Assembly (NCBI GenBank): GCA_017517815.1 | Contig: JAFWYA010000006.1 | Location: 7,611 to 71,610, forward strand | From: Clostridia bacterium | GTDB taxonomy: Bacteria > Bacillota_A > Clostridia > Christensenellales > Aristaeellaceae | Direction of reading: 5' to 3' | DNA: 64,000 nt | Part shown: in pieces, positions 1 to 8,834 of the stretch | Layout of the letters: every line of letters starts with the position of its first letter | How positions within the stretch are numbered: the stretch's first letter is position 1 | Made by a program: the position numbers and the translations under genes | Notes under the pieces: generated by a model | The model's database searches: none | Seen by the model: only the letters and a program-made list of their open reading frames with translations | What the model was told of the DNA's origin: nothing

Positions 1-2996
1 CGGATACGTTGGGCGTCGCGGTCAGCCTCGCCCTCGTCAAAGGCGCTGGTGAGGGTTTCGCCGTGGGCGGGTTCGTCTCCTGCATTGCGCTGGTCGTACT
101 CGTCGCGCGCTTCCACAGCGCCGGCATAGCTGAGCTCGTAGGTGTTCCACAGACGGTCATTCAAGGTGCTCAGGTCGTTGCGGATGCGGCCCAGCGCCAT
201 CTCCTGACGGTGCATGCGCTCAGTCTCGTGGGCGCTGAGCTTTTGCGCAGCGTCGATATCGCCCTGGATCTCGCGCAGCTCCGCCTGCTTCTGGTCGCGC
301 CTGTGCTCGGTATCATCCACATGTGCGCGAGCTTCCTCCACATGGCGTTCGCACGCGCTGATCATCTGGCCGGCAGTCTGCTGGGCGCTTTCGGCCTCGG
401 CCACGTCCTCCAGCGCCTGCGCACGCTTCGCGCGCAGGTTTTCCAGTTCCTCACGGCAGGTTTCACTGTCGCCCTGCAGGCGGTCGCGGTCGCGCTGCAG
501 ACGGTCGACGTCGTGCTCGGCATTCTGCAAAGTGAGCATGGCGTCGGTGAGCAGCTCCTGCGCATTTTCGCGTTCGCGGCGGGCACGATTGAGCCTGTCG
601 GACAAATCCTCGGTCTTTGCCGCCAGTTCCTCGCTGGATACATCCTCCATGCTGGACTGCTGCTCGATTCGCGCAAGCTCCTGCGCGATCTCCTCCAGAC
701 TTTCGTCCAGCTGTTCAACGGCTGCGCGCAGGGCTTCCAGACGCTGCTGATGTGCGTCCATATCGGCCTGTGCGCTCTTTAAGCGTTCAGTGTCGCGCAC
801 CACGGCGATCTCCTGCTGATGCAGTTCGTACTGGGCGCTTTCGCGGCGTTCCTTTTCGCCGGCGCGGCGCTGTTCCATTTCGGCGATCTCGTTTTGCGCA
901 TTCTGGGCGCGAAGGTTGATCTCAGCCAGTTTGTCGGCCAGCTCCTTCATTTCGCGCTCGCGGCCCAGCAGGTTCTGGGCCTTTTGCTGAATGCTGCCGC
1001 CGGTCATGGAGCCGCCGGAGTGCATCACGTCGCCCTCCAGCGTAACAAGCCTGAAGGCATGGCCGCCGGCGCGCATGATCTGAATGCCGCAGTCGAGGTT
1101 TTTGGCCACAACAGTGCGGCCCAGCAGGTTTTCCACCACGTCCTTGTAAATGGGATCGTAGCTGCAAAGCTCGCTGGCCACGCCCACACAGCCCTCCATT
1201 TTGAGCACTTCGCGCTCACGGGCGTTGAGGGTGCGGCCCTTGATGGTGTTCAGCGGCAGGAACGTCGCGCGGCCCAGACGGTTTTTGCGCAGGTAGTCGA
1301 TGAGGATCTTGGCGTCCTGCTCGGTCTGGGTGACGATGTTCTGCATGGCGGCGCCCAGCGCCATATCCATGGCCGTTTCGTACTCACGCGGCACATGCAC
1401 CAGCATGGCGACCACGTCGTGCACGCCCCTGAGCTGGCTGCGCTTGGCATAGGTCAGCGCATTTTTGACGGAATACTGGTAGCCCTCGTAGCCGTCCTGC
1501 AGCTCCTTGAGGGTACGCAGACGGGTATCCATCGCGCGGGCAGACTGCAGGTCCTCCTGCATCTGCTTCTGGCGGGCCAGAATGTCCTGCAGAAGCTGCT
1601 TTGTGCTCTGCTCGAACGCCTCTGCGCCGTGCTTCAGCTCATCCAGACGGGCCTGTTCGTTTTGCAGATTGCTCTGCGCCAGTTCAAGCGCCGCAGCCAG
1701 TTCAGCCTCGCGGGCCTCCTCAGCGCCAATCTGCTGGCCGATCTCCTCGCGGCGGGCGGTCATCTGCTGCTGCATGGCGCTGTGGCGCGCATGAGAGGTG
1801 CGCACGGTCTGCATGCGGTTCATGCGCTCCATGATATAGGTCTTGTGTGCGGAGAGCTCCTCTTCAAGCTTCTCAGCTTTTTGAGTGGCCTGCGCATGGG
1901 CCGCGCGGCGGTTTTCAAGCGACTGCCGGGCCTGATCCAGCAGGTTTTTCGCCTCGCTTAAGCCGCCGTCGGACTGGGTCATCGTGGCCTCGATCAGCCG
2001 CAGACGCGCCTGCAGGCTTTCCGCCTCGCTGTCGAGGCGCTGCACGGTCTCTCCGCCGTTTTGGATGCGGTTGCGGATCTCACTGAGGGCCTCGCGTGCA
2101 GCATGCAGCGCATCGCTCTGACGCAGCAGTGCGTCATGCGCCTGACTCAGCGCCTGCTGAATGGCCTCCTGCTGCGCCTCGCCCTCAGCGCGGCGGGCAG
2201 TGGCTTCCTCCAGTACGGCGTTGGCCTCGCGCACGGCGTCGCTCACCTGCAAAAGGGCCTGCTCGGCAGCACTTTCCTTTTCATGCAGGCGGTCAAAGCG
2301 CAGCAAAAACAGCCGCACGTCCAGTTCGCGCAGGGTATCGGTCAGCGCCAGATATTCCTTGGCCACATCCGCCTGTTTTTTCAGCGGCGTCAGGTTCTTT
2401 TCCAGTTCGTCCAGCACGTCCAGCACGCGCACAAGGTTTTCATCCGCCTTCTTCAGGCGGCCTTCGGCCTCTTCCTTGCGGGCACGGAAACGGCTGATGC
2501 CCGCCGCCTCCTCAAAAATGACGCGGCGGTCTTCGCTGCGCTGGCTGAGGATGGCGTCGATACGGCCCTGGCCGATCATGGAATAGCCTTCCTTGCCAAC
2601 ACCGGTATCGCGGAACAGATCGACGATGTCGCGCAGACGGCAGCCTGCGCCGTTCATGAGGTATTCGCTGTCGCCGCTGCGGTACACGCGACGGGTGATA
2701 CTCACCTCGTCGAAGGCCACGTTGAGCTGGTGGTCGGTGTTGTCAAACACCAGCGTGACCTCGCAGTAGTTAAGCGCCTTGCGCTTTTCAGTGCCGTTGA
2801 AGATAACGTCCGTCATGCTGTTGCCGCGCAGGCTCTTGGCGCTCTGCTCGCCCAGCACCCAGCGCACCGCGTCGCCGATGTTGCTTTTGCCGCTGCCGTT
2901 GGGGCCGACGATGCCCGTCACGTTTTGCGGAAAGATGATCTCCGTGCGCTTGGCGAACGATTTAAAACCGTATATTTCCAGTTTGGTTAAACGCAT
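1..2996 (-). CDS. smc: Chromosome segregation ATPase SMC (C-terminal part beyond window edge)
   Basis: SMC forms the long coiled-coil ATPase dimer that, with ScpAB, compacts and separates sister chromosomes. The protein begins MRLTKLEIYGFKSFAKRTE and carries the Walker A motif GPNGSGKS near residue 32. A long coiled-coil arm follows, then the hinge at roughly residues 515-670 (contains GYQYSVKNAL, LGAAMQNIV, and a glycine-rich HSGGSMTGGS end), then the start of the return coiled coil. About 998 codons are present against a usual 1180-1190, so the signature motif and Walker B head segment lie beyond base 1. The start follows AAAGGAG with 7-nt spacing. It is the last visible gene of the plsX-acpP-rnc-smc run, 110 nt downstream of rnc, a classical Firmicutes order. 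Family assignment is secure. Confidence 0.97.
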   Translation of the reverse strand, partial: MRLTKLEIYGFKSFAKRTEIIFPQNVTGIVGPNGSGKSNIGDAVRWVLGEQSAKSLRGNSMTDVIFNGTEKRKALNYCEVTLVFDNTDHQLNVAFDEVSITRRVYRSGDSEYLMNGAGCRLRDIVDLFRDTGVGKEGYSMIGQGRIDAILSQRSEDRRVIFEEAAGISRFRARKEEAEGRLKKADENLVRVLDVLDELEKNLTPLKKQADVAKEYLALTDTLRELDVRLFLLRFDRLHEKESAAEQALLQVSDAVREANAVLEEATARRAEGEAQQEAIQQALSQAHDALLRQSDALHAAREALSEIRNRIQNGGETVQRLDSEAESLQARLRLIEATMTQSDGGLSEAKNLLDQARQSLENRRAAHAQATQKAEKLEEELSAHKTYIMERMNRMQTVRTSHARHSAMQQQMTARREEIGQQIGAEEAREAELAAALELAQSNLQNEQARLDELKHGAEAFEQSTKQLLQDILARQKQMQEDLQSARAMDTRLRTLKELQDGYEGYQYSVKNALTYAKRSQLRGVHDVVAMLVHVPREYETAMDMALGAAMQNIVTQTEQDAKILIDYLRKNRLGRATFLPLNTIKGRTLNAREREVLKMEGCVGVASELCSYDPIYKDVVENLLGRTVVAKNLDCGIQIMRAGGHAFRLVTLEGDVMHSGGSMTGGSIQQKAQNLLGREREMKELADKLAEINLRAQNAQNEIAEMEQRRAGEKERRESAQYELHQQEIAVVRDTERLKSAQADMDAHQQRLEALRAAVEQLDESLEEIAQELARIEQQSSMEDVSSEELAAKTEDLSDRLNRARRERENAQELLTDAMLTLQNAEHDVDRLQRDRDRLQGDSETCREELENLRAKRAQALEDVAEAESAQQTAGQMISACERHVEEARAHVDDTEHRRDQKQAELREIQGDIDAAQKLSAHETERMHRQEMALGRIRNDLSTLNDRLWNTYELSYAGAVEARDEYDQRNAGDEPAHGETLTSAFDEGEADRDAQRI

Positions 2997-3028
2997 GTAT
3001 TAGCTCCTTTTACGGGGGCCTCCGGCGG

Positions 3029-3077
3029 CCAGGGGCAGTGCCCCTGGACCCCACACTGCGTCCGTTTCACGGACGCA
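3029..3077. repeat. Two adjacent hairpins between rnc and smc
   Basis: The rnc-smc gap holds two perfect inverted repeats. CCAGGGGC/GCCCCTGG (3029-3047) is one copy of a small palindrome also found near 46890, 46910, 58480 and 58515. TGCGTCCG/CGGACGCA (3057-3077) is the second. Neither has a T-tract on the minus strand, so they look like processing or stability elements inside the operon rather than a full terminator. Confidence 0.5.
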
Positions 3078-3106
3078 AGAGAATGTTATGCCGTCTGTTG
3101 GCTTTG

Positions 3107-3766
3107 TCAGTTCTGCTGCTTGAGTTCCACCAGCGCCTTTTGGGCGGCGGCCTGTTCGGCGGCTTTTTTGCTGTTGCCCACGCCAGTTGCGACAGGCTTG
3201 CCCAGAACGCTCACCTGCGCGGTGAAGGTGCGGTTGTGGTCGGGGCCTTCCTGCGCGATGATCTGATAGCTGGGCAAATCAAGGCCGTTGGCCTGCGTGT
3301 ATTCCTGCAGGGCGCTCTTGTCGTCGTGACCGCGCCAGGCGATCAGCCGTTCGTCCTCGGCAAACATGTGCAAAATCAGTCTGTGTGCCGCACGGATGCC
3401 GCCGTCCACATATACAGCTGCAAACACGGCCTCCATGGCGTCGGCGAGGATGCTGGCCTTTTCACGGCCGCCGGTCTGCTCTTCGCCGTGGCCCATGATG
3501 AGAAATGCGCCCAGATCCAGCGAGCGGGCCAGTGCGCTCAGCGTGCGTTCGCACACCAGCGCTGCGCGGCGGGCGGTGAGCTCGCCTTCGTGAAGATTGG
3601 GATATTTGCGGTAAAGCATGTCGCTGACGCAAAACTCCAGCACCGCGTCGCCCAGAAATTCCAGGCGCTGGTTGTCCGGCAGCTTTGTGGAGGGATGCGT
3701 CAGCGCCAGGCGCAGGTGGGCCTCATCCTGAAAGGTGTAGCCCAGTGCCTTTTGCAGTTTTTGCAT
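3107..3766 (-). CDS. rnc: Ribonuclease III
   Basis: Endoribonuclease that cuts double-stranded RNA during rRNA maturation and mRNA turnover. The 219-residue product has the family layout. The N-terminal nuclease domain carries the signature RLEFLGDAVLEF (about residues 41-52) and the second acidic Mg2+ site ADAMEAVFAAVY. The C-terminal double-stranded RNA-binding domain (about 150-217) ends in GNSKKAAEQAAAQKALVEL. A longer in-frame start exists upstream, but MQKLQKALGY is chosen because it begins 7 nt after AAGGAGA and matches the usual N-terminus. The gene lies between acpP and smc on the same strand and is probably co-transcribed with them. Length and motifs are normal. Confidence 0.96.
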   Translation of the reverse strand: MQKLQKALGYTFQDEAHLRLALTHPSTKLPDNQRLEFLGDAVLEFCVSDMLYRKYPNLHEGELTARRAALVCERTLSALARSLDLGAFLIMGHGEEQTGGREKASILADAMEAVFAAVYVDGGIRAAHRLILHMFAEDERLIAWRGHDDKSALQEYTQANGLDLPSYQIIAQEGPDHNRTFTAQVSVLGKPVATGVGNSKKAAEQAAAQKALVELKQQN

Positions 3767-3791
3767 GCATTTTCTCCTTATACAATAATAC

Positions 3792-3835
3792 GGCTTACGC
3801 CCCCAGCGGAAAAATCCACTGAGGGCGTGTAAGCC
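3792..3835 (-). promoter_or_regulatory. Long hairpin between acpP and rnc
   Basis: GGCTTACGCCC at 3792-3802 pairs with GGGCGTGTAAGCC at 3823-3835 (one bulge), and the inside continues as CAGCGG/CCACTG. On the minus strand it lies just upstream of the rnc ribosome binding site. The sequence after it is T-rich but interrupted, so it may act as a partial terminator or an RNase III processing site. The second idea is inference from position only. Confidence 0.45.
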
Positions 3836-3885
3836 ACAGAAACACTGCACCCGCGCGCACAGCGCGCGGAAGCGGGTCCAGGGCG

Positions 3886-4116
3886 TCAGCCCTGGTGGGC
3901 GTCGATGTACTTGACGACGTCGCCGACGGTCTTGAGGTTGAGGATCACTTCGTCCTCCACTTCGATGCCGAACTCGGTTTCGAGCTCGAGGATCATGACC
4001 ATCACGTTGGCGCTGTCAGCGCGCAGGTCTTCCACCAGACGGCTGTTTTCAGTGATGGTGGAAGCATCCACCTGCAGCTGTTCGGCGATCATGCCGCGTA
4101 CCTTTTCAAAAGTCAT
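3886..4116 (-). CDS. acpP: Acyl carrier protein
   Basis: Small acidic carrier of growing acyl chains in fatty acid synthesis and the donor system used by PlsX. The product has 76 residues, the normal ACP size. The phosphopantetheine-attachment serine is Ser35 in the motif DLRADSANV. Most bacterial ACPs read DSL here, so the residue after the serine is Ala instead of Leu. The start MTFEKVRG was chosen because it lies 9 nt after AGGAGG; the ATG three codons upstream would overlap that site. The gene is 69 nt downstream of plsX and upstream of rnc. It could be the housekeeping ACP or a specialised one; the operon context favours housekeeping. Confidence 0.92.
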   Translation of the reverse strand: MTFEKVRGMIAEQLQVDASTITENSRLVEDLRADSANVMVMILELETEFGIEVEDEVILNLKTVGDVVKYIDAHQG

Positions 4117-4185
4117 GGGGTTCATCCTCCTTTTGTATGAAAGCGTATGAAAATGTTCAGGCAGCATTGCTGCGTGAAACCGTTT

Positions 4186-5208
4186 TTATTCGGCGGCAGG
4201 CTCATCCTTGGGCAGCAGGGCTTCGATCTTGCCGACCACATTGCCCTCCACCATCTGAACCGCCTGACGAATGGCGCACGCCATGGCGTGGCCCTTGCAG
4301 GAGCCGTGCGCCTTGATGACGTTGCCGCGCACGCCCAGCAGAGGCGCGCCGCCGACTTCGTTATAGTCCATGGCCTTCTTCACGCGGCGGAACGCGGGCT
4401 TGGCAAGCAAACCGCCGATCTTGGAGCGGAAGTCGCCGTAGATTTCCTTTTTGATGATGCCCATCAAAGTACCGGCCACGCCCTCCATGAACTTGAGGAT
4501 GACGTTGCCCACAAAGCCGTCGCAGACGATGACGTCCGCCACATCGTTGGTGATTTCGCGGGCTTCCACGTTGCCCACAAAATTCAGGCGCTTGTCGGCG
4601 CTGAGCAGCTCGTAGGCTTCCTTGGTCAGCGCGCAGCCCTTTTCAGCTTCAGCGCCGTTGTTGACCAGACCGATGCGGGGGTTCTTCACGCCGCGCATGC
4701 TTTCCATGTAGGCGCTGCCCATCATGGCGAACTGGTGCAGGTACTCAGGGCGGCAGTCGACGTTGGCACCGCAGTCGATGAGCAGGAAGAAATCCTTGCC
4801 GTTGGGCAAAAGCGGAGCCAGCGCCGGGCGGTCGATGCCCTTGAGGCGGCCCAGGCGGAACATGCCGCCGGAGAGAACCGCGCCGGTGGAACCGGCGGAA
4901 ACAAACGCATCCACCTTGCCGTCGCGCAGTTTCAGCATGCCGTCAACGATGGCGCTCTGCTTTTTCCTGCGCACGGCCATAACGGGCGCTTCGTTGTTGG
5001 TAATGATCTCGGGGCAGTCGGTCAGGGTGATGCGCTTGCGCAGCTCAGCCGCGTTGGCAAACACGGTATCGACCGTCTTTTGCACCTCTTCGATGGGGCC
5101 GGCCAGTTCGATCTCGAGCTGGGGATACAGGCCCAGCGCTTCCAGCGCGCCCTCAACGGGGGCCATGGGGGCGTTGTCGCCGCCCATGGCATCCAGATAA
5201 ATCTTCAT
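4186..5208 (-). CDS. plsX: Phosphate acyltransferase PlsX
   Basis: PlsX turns acyl-ACP into acyl-phosphate, the first committed step of the PlsX/PlsY route to phosphatidic acid. The 340-residue protein begins MKIYLDAMGGDNAPMAPVEG, the standard PlsX N-terminus, and contains SAGSTGAVLSGG, GKDFFLLIDCGANVDCRPEYL and FVGNVILKFMEG in the expected order. A GAGG ribosome binding site precedes the ATG. It starts 18 nt after the end of the upstream propeller protein gene and is followed by acpP, so phospholipid synthesis, RNA processing and chromosome organisation genes share one transcription unit. No fapR or fabD/fabG genes are visible between plsX and acpP, unlike in Bacillus. Confidence 0.96.
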   Translation of the reverse strand: MKIYLDAMGGDNAPMAPVEGALEALGLYPQLEIELAGPIEEVQKTVDTVFANAAELRKRITLTDCPEIITNNEAPVMAVRRKKQSAIVDGMLKLRDGKVDAFVSAGSTGAVLSGGMFRLGRLKGIDRPALAPLLPNGKDFFLLIDCGANVDCRPEYLHQFAMMGSAYMESMRGVKNPRIGLVNNGAEAEKGCALTKEAYELLSADKRLNFVGNVEAREITNDVADVIVCDGFVGNVILKFMEGVAGTLMGIIKKEIYGDFRSKIGGLLAKPAFRRVKKAMDYNEVGGAPLLGVRGNVIKAHGSCKGHAMACAIRQAVQMVEGNVVGKIEALLPKDEPAAE

Positions 5209-5226
5209 TGGTGACCGCCTCTTTCG

Positions 5227-8200
5227 TTAGTCGATCTTGATGCAGTACACGCCGCCGGCCTTCTTGCCGGTGGTGCCGATAACCATGAGGTTGCCGTACA
5301 CGGCGGGAGAAGCGTCGATCTGAAGTTCAGCGCCCTCGGCGTCGGTGGTCAGCTGCAGGGTATCGCGAATTGCGCCGGTCTTGGCGTTCATCAGGTGGAT
5401 CTTGCCATTCTGCTCAGCCTGCAGCAGCCAGGCCTCGCCGGCCTCGTTGTACACGGCCACGGGGCTGGAGATGGTGTGGCCTTCCAGCATGGTTTCCCAC
5501 TTGAGCTTGCCGGTCTTCTTTTCCAGTGCGATCACGCGGGAGGGATCCTCGCCGTCGGACACGGTGAAGAACACCAGGTCGGCAATGCTGCCCTGGCCCA
5601 CCACGGGGCTGGCGTACACGCCGGCTTCGGGCTTCTTGCTGTAGCCAACATCGGCCAGTTCGTAGGTCCATTCCACTTCGCCGGTCAGAGCGTCCACACG
5701 GCGAATGGTGCAGGCAGCGTTTTTGCCGGTGCGCAGCAGCACGGCATTGCCGGTGTAGAGTGCGACGCTGCCGTCCTCTTCCACATCCAGCGCGGGAGTG
5801 GCGTCGATGTTGTCCTCGGTGTCGATAGCCCACACAGGGGTGAGAGTGTTGACGTCAACGCACTGCACGATGCCGTTCTGATCGCCGTAGTACACATAAT
5901 TGTTGTACATGGCGACGCTGGCGTCGATGTTGGTGTTGGTCTTCTTCTGCTCGCCGGCCAGAGTCTTGTAGCCCTGAATGGCGGTGGACAGTTTGACCGC
6001 GTTGCTCTGGTAGTTGTAGGTATCCTTGACGGGGCCGAACTCAGCGGTGTAGAGCACGCCGTTCTGGCCGCCCACGATCATGGTGCCGGTGCTGCTGTCA
6101 AACAGGGCAGAGCCGGTAAAGCCGCTGTAGTTGCTGTTCTTGTCCTTGCCGTCGCCGGCGATGAGCATTTCCTTCTTGTTGGAAACAAGGTTGAGGATAT
6201 GATAGCCGTTCTTGACGACCTTGTTGGCCAGCTTGGCATTGAACTGACCCACACCCAGGATGGGCGTGCCGTTGGTGGCAACGCTCAGGCCGCCGCGGCT
6301 GGGCGCGCCGATCTCGATGGCATCGCGGGTGGCTTCGCCGGTGAGCAGGTTATAGAAGTACACCTTGCCGTCCTGACCGGCGACGATGGCCTCCTTCAGT
6401 GCGGTCACGTCCTTGGCCGCATCGTACAGGCCCATGCGCTGACGCAGCTCGGTAGGCCACTTCACGATCACGGGCTGGCCGGGGGCGGCCACGCCGTAAA
6501 CGGTGGTCTCGCTGGTCTTCATGCTGCCGATGGGCTGGCTCCAGACGACGCTCAGCTTTTCGTTTTCCACCTCAACGGTGCTGTAGGCCGCGTTCTGGCG
6601 CAGCGGGCCGCTGCGGAAGGTGAGCACGCCAGCCTGACGCCAGCCGGCATAATCGCTGCCGCCCACGGTGGTGGTGAAGGCGTTGAGCATGTTGATGGCG
6701 TGGGTGCGGTTGTAGGCAGTCAGGGTCTTGGCGCCGCTGTAAATGGTGGCCTCCAGCTTCAGCGCAGCAGGTGCGGCCGCATCAGCAGCAGCAGCGCTCA
6801 GCTGAGGCAGCGGGCTGGTGGTGGGCACCGGCGTAGGCGTGGGCACCGGCGTAGGCGTGGGGGTAGGCGTGGGGGTGGGAGTCGGCGTGGGGGTGGGAGT
6901 GGGCGTGGGAGTGGCGGTAGGCACAGGCGTGGGTTCGGGCGTGGGTTCGGGCGTGGCCGTGATGGCCGGCTCGTTGCCCAGCTGCACCGACACGCTGTAG
7001 GCAGAAGGCGTGAAGCTGAGGCTGTCGCCCTCCACATACTGGGCGATATAGTCGCCGGTATAGGCGTTGAGCACGTCGGTGGTCAGCGTCCACACGCGGG
7101 TATCGCCGTTGTCGGTCATGGCACCGTAATCGCCGTTGGGATCAGTGTCATACATGCTGACGATGGCAGTACCCTGGCCATCCACCACGCGCACGGCGCT
7201 GACTTCGGCGGAAGTGGTCACGGTGAAGGCGATGTGGGCAGGAATGGCGGAAATGGCCGTGTCGCAGGTAAAGCCCTGCACGGCGGGAGCCACGGACTTG
7301 GGCGCGCCGATGCTCACAGGAGCCGCGCACACCATGCCCTCTTCCTCTTCTACGCCCTTGCGGGTGGCGTATACGGTGTAGCTGCCGGCGTAGCCGTCCT
7401 CCACAACAAAGGAGGGCTGCCAGAGGTTGACGTTGCTGTTTTCGATCACGCTGCCGTCAGCATAGGCGCTGGCGCAGACGGTAAAACCGAAGTCGTCGGC
7501 GATGCGGATGCTTTCAACATCCTTGGCGGTCTGCACGGCAAAGAACACCTGCGTGGGCGCATTGCTGTCGGCAGCGGTGGCGCTGAAGCTCTTGATGGCT
7601 TCCTCGCGCGGGATGATCTTATCCTTGACGGTGTTGAATACGCCAACGACGGTCTTCTGCACAGGCGCGATCTTCGCGCCGATGCCGCCCATGCCTTCCC
7701 AGTTGGGCAGGCAGATGCCGGCCAGCAGGCCGCCAATAAGCAGCAGCACAAGGATCAGCACCAGCCAGCCCTTGCCGCCGCGGCGGTCGTCATCGTCGTC
7801 ATCATCGTCGTCATCGTAATCGTCGTCATAGCGGGGCGCAGGCTGCTTGCGGCGGTATTCCTCGTCCTTGGGACGGCGCACAGGGGCCGGACCGCCCTGA
7901 ACCGGACGGCGGACGGGCGCTTCGCCCTGCTGCTGGGCAGCGGCTACCGGGCGCGGAGCGGGCGCAGGACGGCGCTGCGGCTGGTGGCCGGTCTGCACCG
8001 GGCGGCGCTGAGGCTGCTGACCCTGCTGCACGGGACGGCGCTGGGGCGCTTCCTCAGAAAGCTGAGGCTGCACGGGGCGCTGGGCCATGGGCACAGGACG
8101 CGCGGCGGGAGATTGCGGCTGCACCGGGCGGCGCTGAGGTACACGGGCGGGCTCTTCGCTGTCGCCAGCCTGGAAGGGATCGGCCTGCGGAGCCTGCTGC

Positions 8201-8568
8201 TCTTCGGCGGCGGCACGCTCGGCCACGCGGCTGCGGCGGCGGCGCACAGGGGCTTCGCCTTCAGCGGCAGGCTGGGCCGCGGGCGCTTCCTGCACAGGCT
8301 CGCTCACAGGCGCGGGGCGCTGGAAGGCAGAGGGCTGCTGCACGCTGGTGCGGCGGTTGACCATCTGCACGTTCACGGGGCGCGCCACACGGGTGGGGGC
8401 GTCATCGCCCTGGGCCATGAAGTCAGCGCCATCGGAATACAGCGGTACGCCGCCCTGCTGCATCTGTGCGCCCAGCTGTGCAGGCGCATCGGTGAGGAAG
8501 CTCTCATCGGGCTGATTGGCATACAGCTGATTGTTGGGTCTCTGCTGGTTGCGGTAGTAATCGCTCAA
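5227..8568 (-). CDS. Large single-span membrane protein with proline-rich segments and PQQ-type beta-propeller
   Basis: A 1113-residue protein of unknown function. The start is TTG at 8568, 8 nt after AAGGAG. Residues 1-255 are cytoplasmic, low-complexity and rich in Pro, Gln and Arg (repeats such as QRRPVQ, APVRRP), ending in an Asp run ([12 protein letters not shown]). A single transmembrane helix follows at about 268-290 ([18 protein letters not shown]). Two Ig-like stretches come next, then a Thr-Pro spacer around 540-585 (TPTPTP repeats), and a C-terminal propeller-like domain with repeats of the [20 protein letters not shown] and LTGEVEWTY type typical of PQQ-binding-like/WD40-like folds. 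The topology implies an extracytoplasmic sensor or scaffold with a disordered cytoplasmic tail. It heads the plsX-acpP-rnc-smc unit, 18 nt before plsX. No catalytic motif was recognised. Confidence 0.8.
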   Translation of the reverse strand: MSDYYRNQQRPNNQLYANQPDESFLTDAPAQLGAQMQQGGVPLYSDGADFMAQGDDAPTRVARPVNVQMVNRRTSVQQPSAFQRPAPVSEPVQEAPAAQPAAEGEAPVRRRRSRVAERAAAEEQQAPQADPFQAGDSEEPARVPQRRPVQPQSPAARPVPMAQRPVQPQLSEEAPQRRPVQQGQQPQRRPVQTGHQPQRRPAPAPRPVAAAQQQGEAPVRRPVQGGPAPVRRPKDEEYRRKQPAPRYDDDYDDDDDDDDDDRRGGKGWLVLILVLLLIGGLLAGICLPNWEGMGGIGAKIAPVQKTVVGVFNTVKDKIIPREEAIKSFSATAADSNAPTQVFFAVQTAKDVESIRIADDFGFTVCASAYADGSVIENSNVNLWQPSFVVEDGYAGSYTVYATRKGVEEEEGMVCAAPVSIGAPKSVAPAVQGFTCDTAISAIPAHIAFTVTTSAEVSAVRVVDGQGTAIVSMYDTDPNGDYGAMTDNGDTRVWTLTTDVLNAYTGDYIAQYVEGDSLSFTPSAYSVSVQLGNEPAITATPEPTPEPTPVPTATPTPTPTPTPTPTPTPTPTPTPVPTPTPVPTTSPLPQLSAAAADAAAPAALKLEATIYSGAKTLTAYNRTHAINMLNAFTTTVGGSDYAGWRQAGVLTFRSGPLRQNAAYSTVEVENEKLSVVWSQPIGSMKTSETTVYGVAAPGQPVIVKWPTELRQRMGLYDAAKDVTALKEAIVAGQDGKVYFYNLLTGEATRDAIEIGAPSRGGLSVATNGTPILGVGQFNAKLANKVVKNGYHILNLVSNKKEMLIAGDGKDKNSNYSGFTGSALFDSSTGTMIVGGQNGVLYTAEFGPVKDTYNYQSNAVKLSTAIQGYKTLAGEQKKTNTNIDASVAMYNNYVYYGDQNGIVQCVDVNTLTPVWAIDTEDNIDATPALDVEEDGSVALYTGNAVLLRTGKNAACTIRRVDALTGEVEWTYELADVGYSKKPEAGVYASPVVGQGSIADLVFFTVSDGEDPSRVIALEKKTGKLKWETMLEGHTISSPVAVYNEAGEAWLLQAEQNGKIHLMNAKTGAIRDTLQLTTDAEGAELQIDASPAVYGNLMVIGTTGKKAGGVYCIKID

Positions 8569-8671
8569 AGTTGTGCACTCCTTATCCTTGGTTGCATCAC
8601 ATGGGAAACGGATTCATCCGTTTTGCATCTTTTGGGGAAAAGGCATACTTGGCTAACGTATACCATCATCT

Positions 8672-8700
8672 ATTATACCAATAATCCTCGAAGTCTACAA
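8672..8700 (-). promoter_or_regulatory. Promoter for the propeller-plsX-acpP-rnc-smc unit
   Basis: On the minus strand TTGTAG (8695-8700) is followed after 17 nt by a perfect TATAAT (8672-8677). It lies about 105 nt upstream of the TTG start and is the only good promoter upstream of the operon. Confidence 0.6.
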
Positions 8701-8708
8701 CCCCTGTT

Positions 8709-8738
8709 TTGGCCTGACGCGGCGCGTAGTTGTAAAAT
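8709..8738 (+). promoter_or_regulatory. Candidate promoter for the GuaA-like gene
   Basis: TTGGCC (8709-8714), 18-nt spacer, TAAAAT (8733-8738). The match is moderate. It sits back to back with the minus-strand promoter at 8672-8700. Confidence 0.35.
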
Positions 8739-8834
8739 GACACGGTAGCAAATGCAGGGTTTTGGCATCTGACGGAGAATGTTACCAAAATACCCATGTA
8801 AATTCCCGCATTACTGCGGATGCAGGAGGCCATT

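Noticed and set aside
5395..8748. A 1117-codon open frame on the plus strand opposite the propeller protein
   Set aside because: It is the antisense shadow of the minus-strand gene: His/Gly/Ala-rich composition, no ribosome binding site, no family motif. The minus frame has a clear start, membrane helix and propeller repeats.
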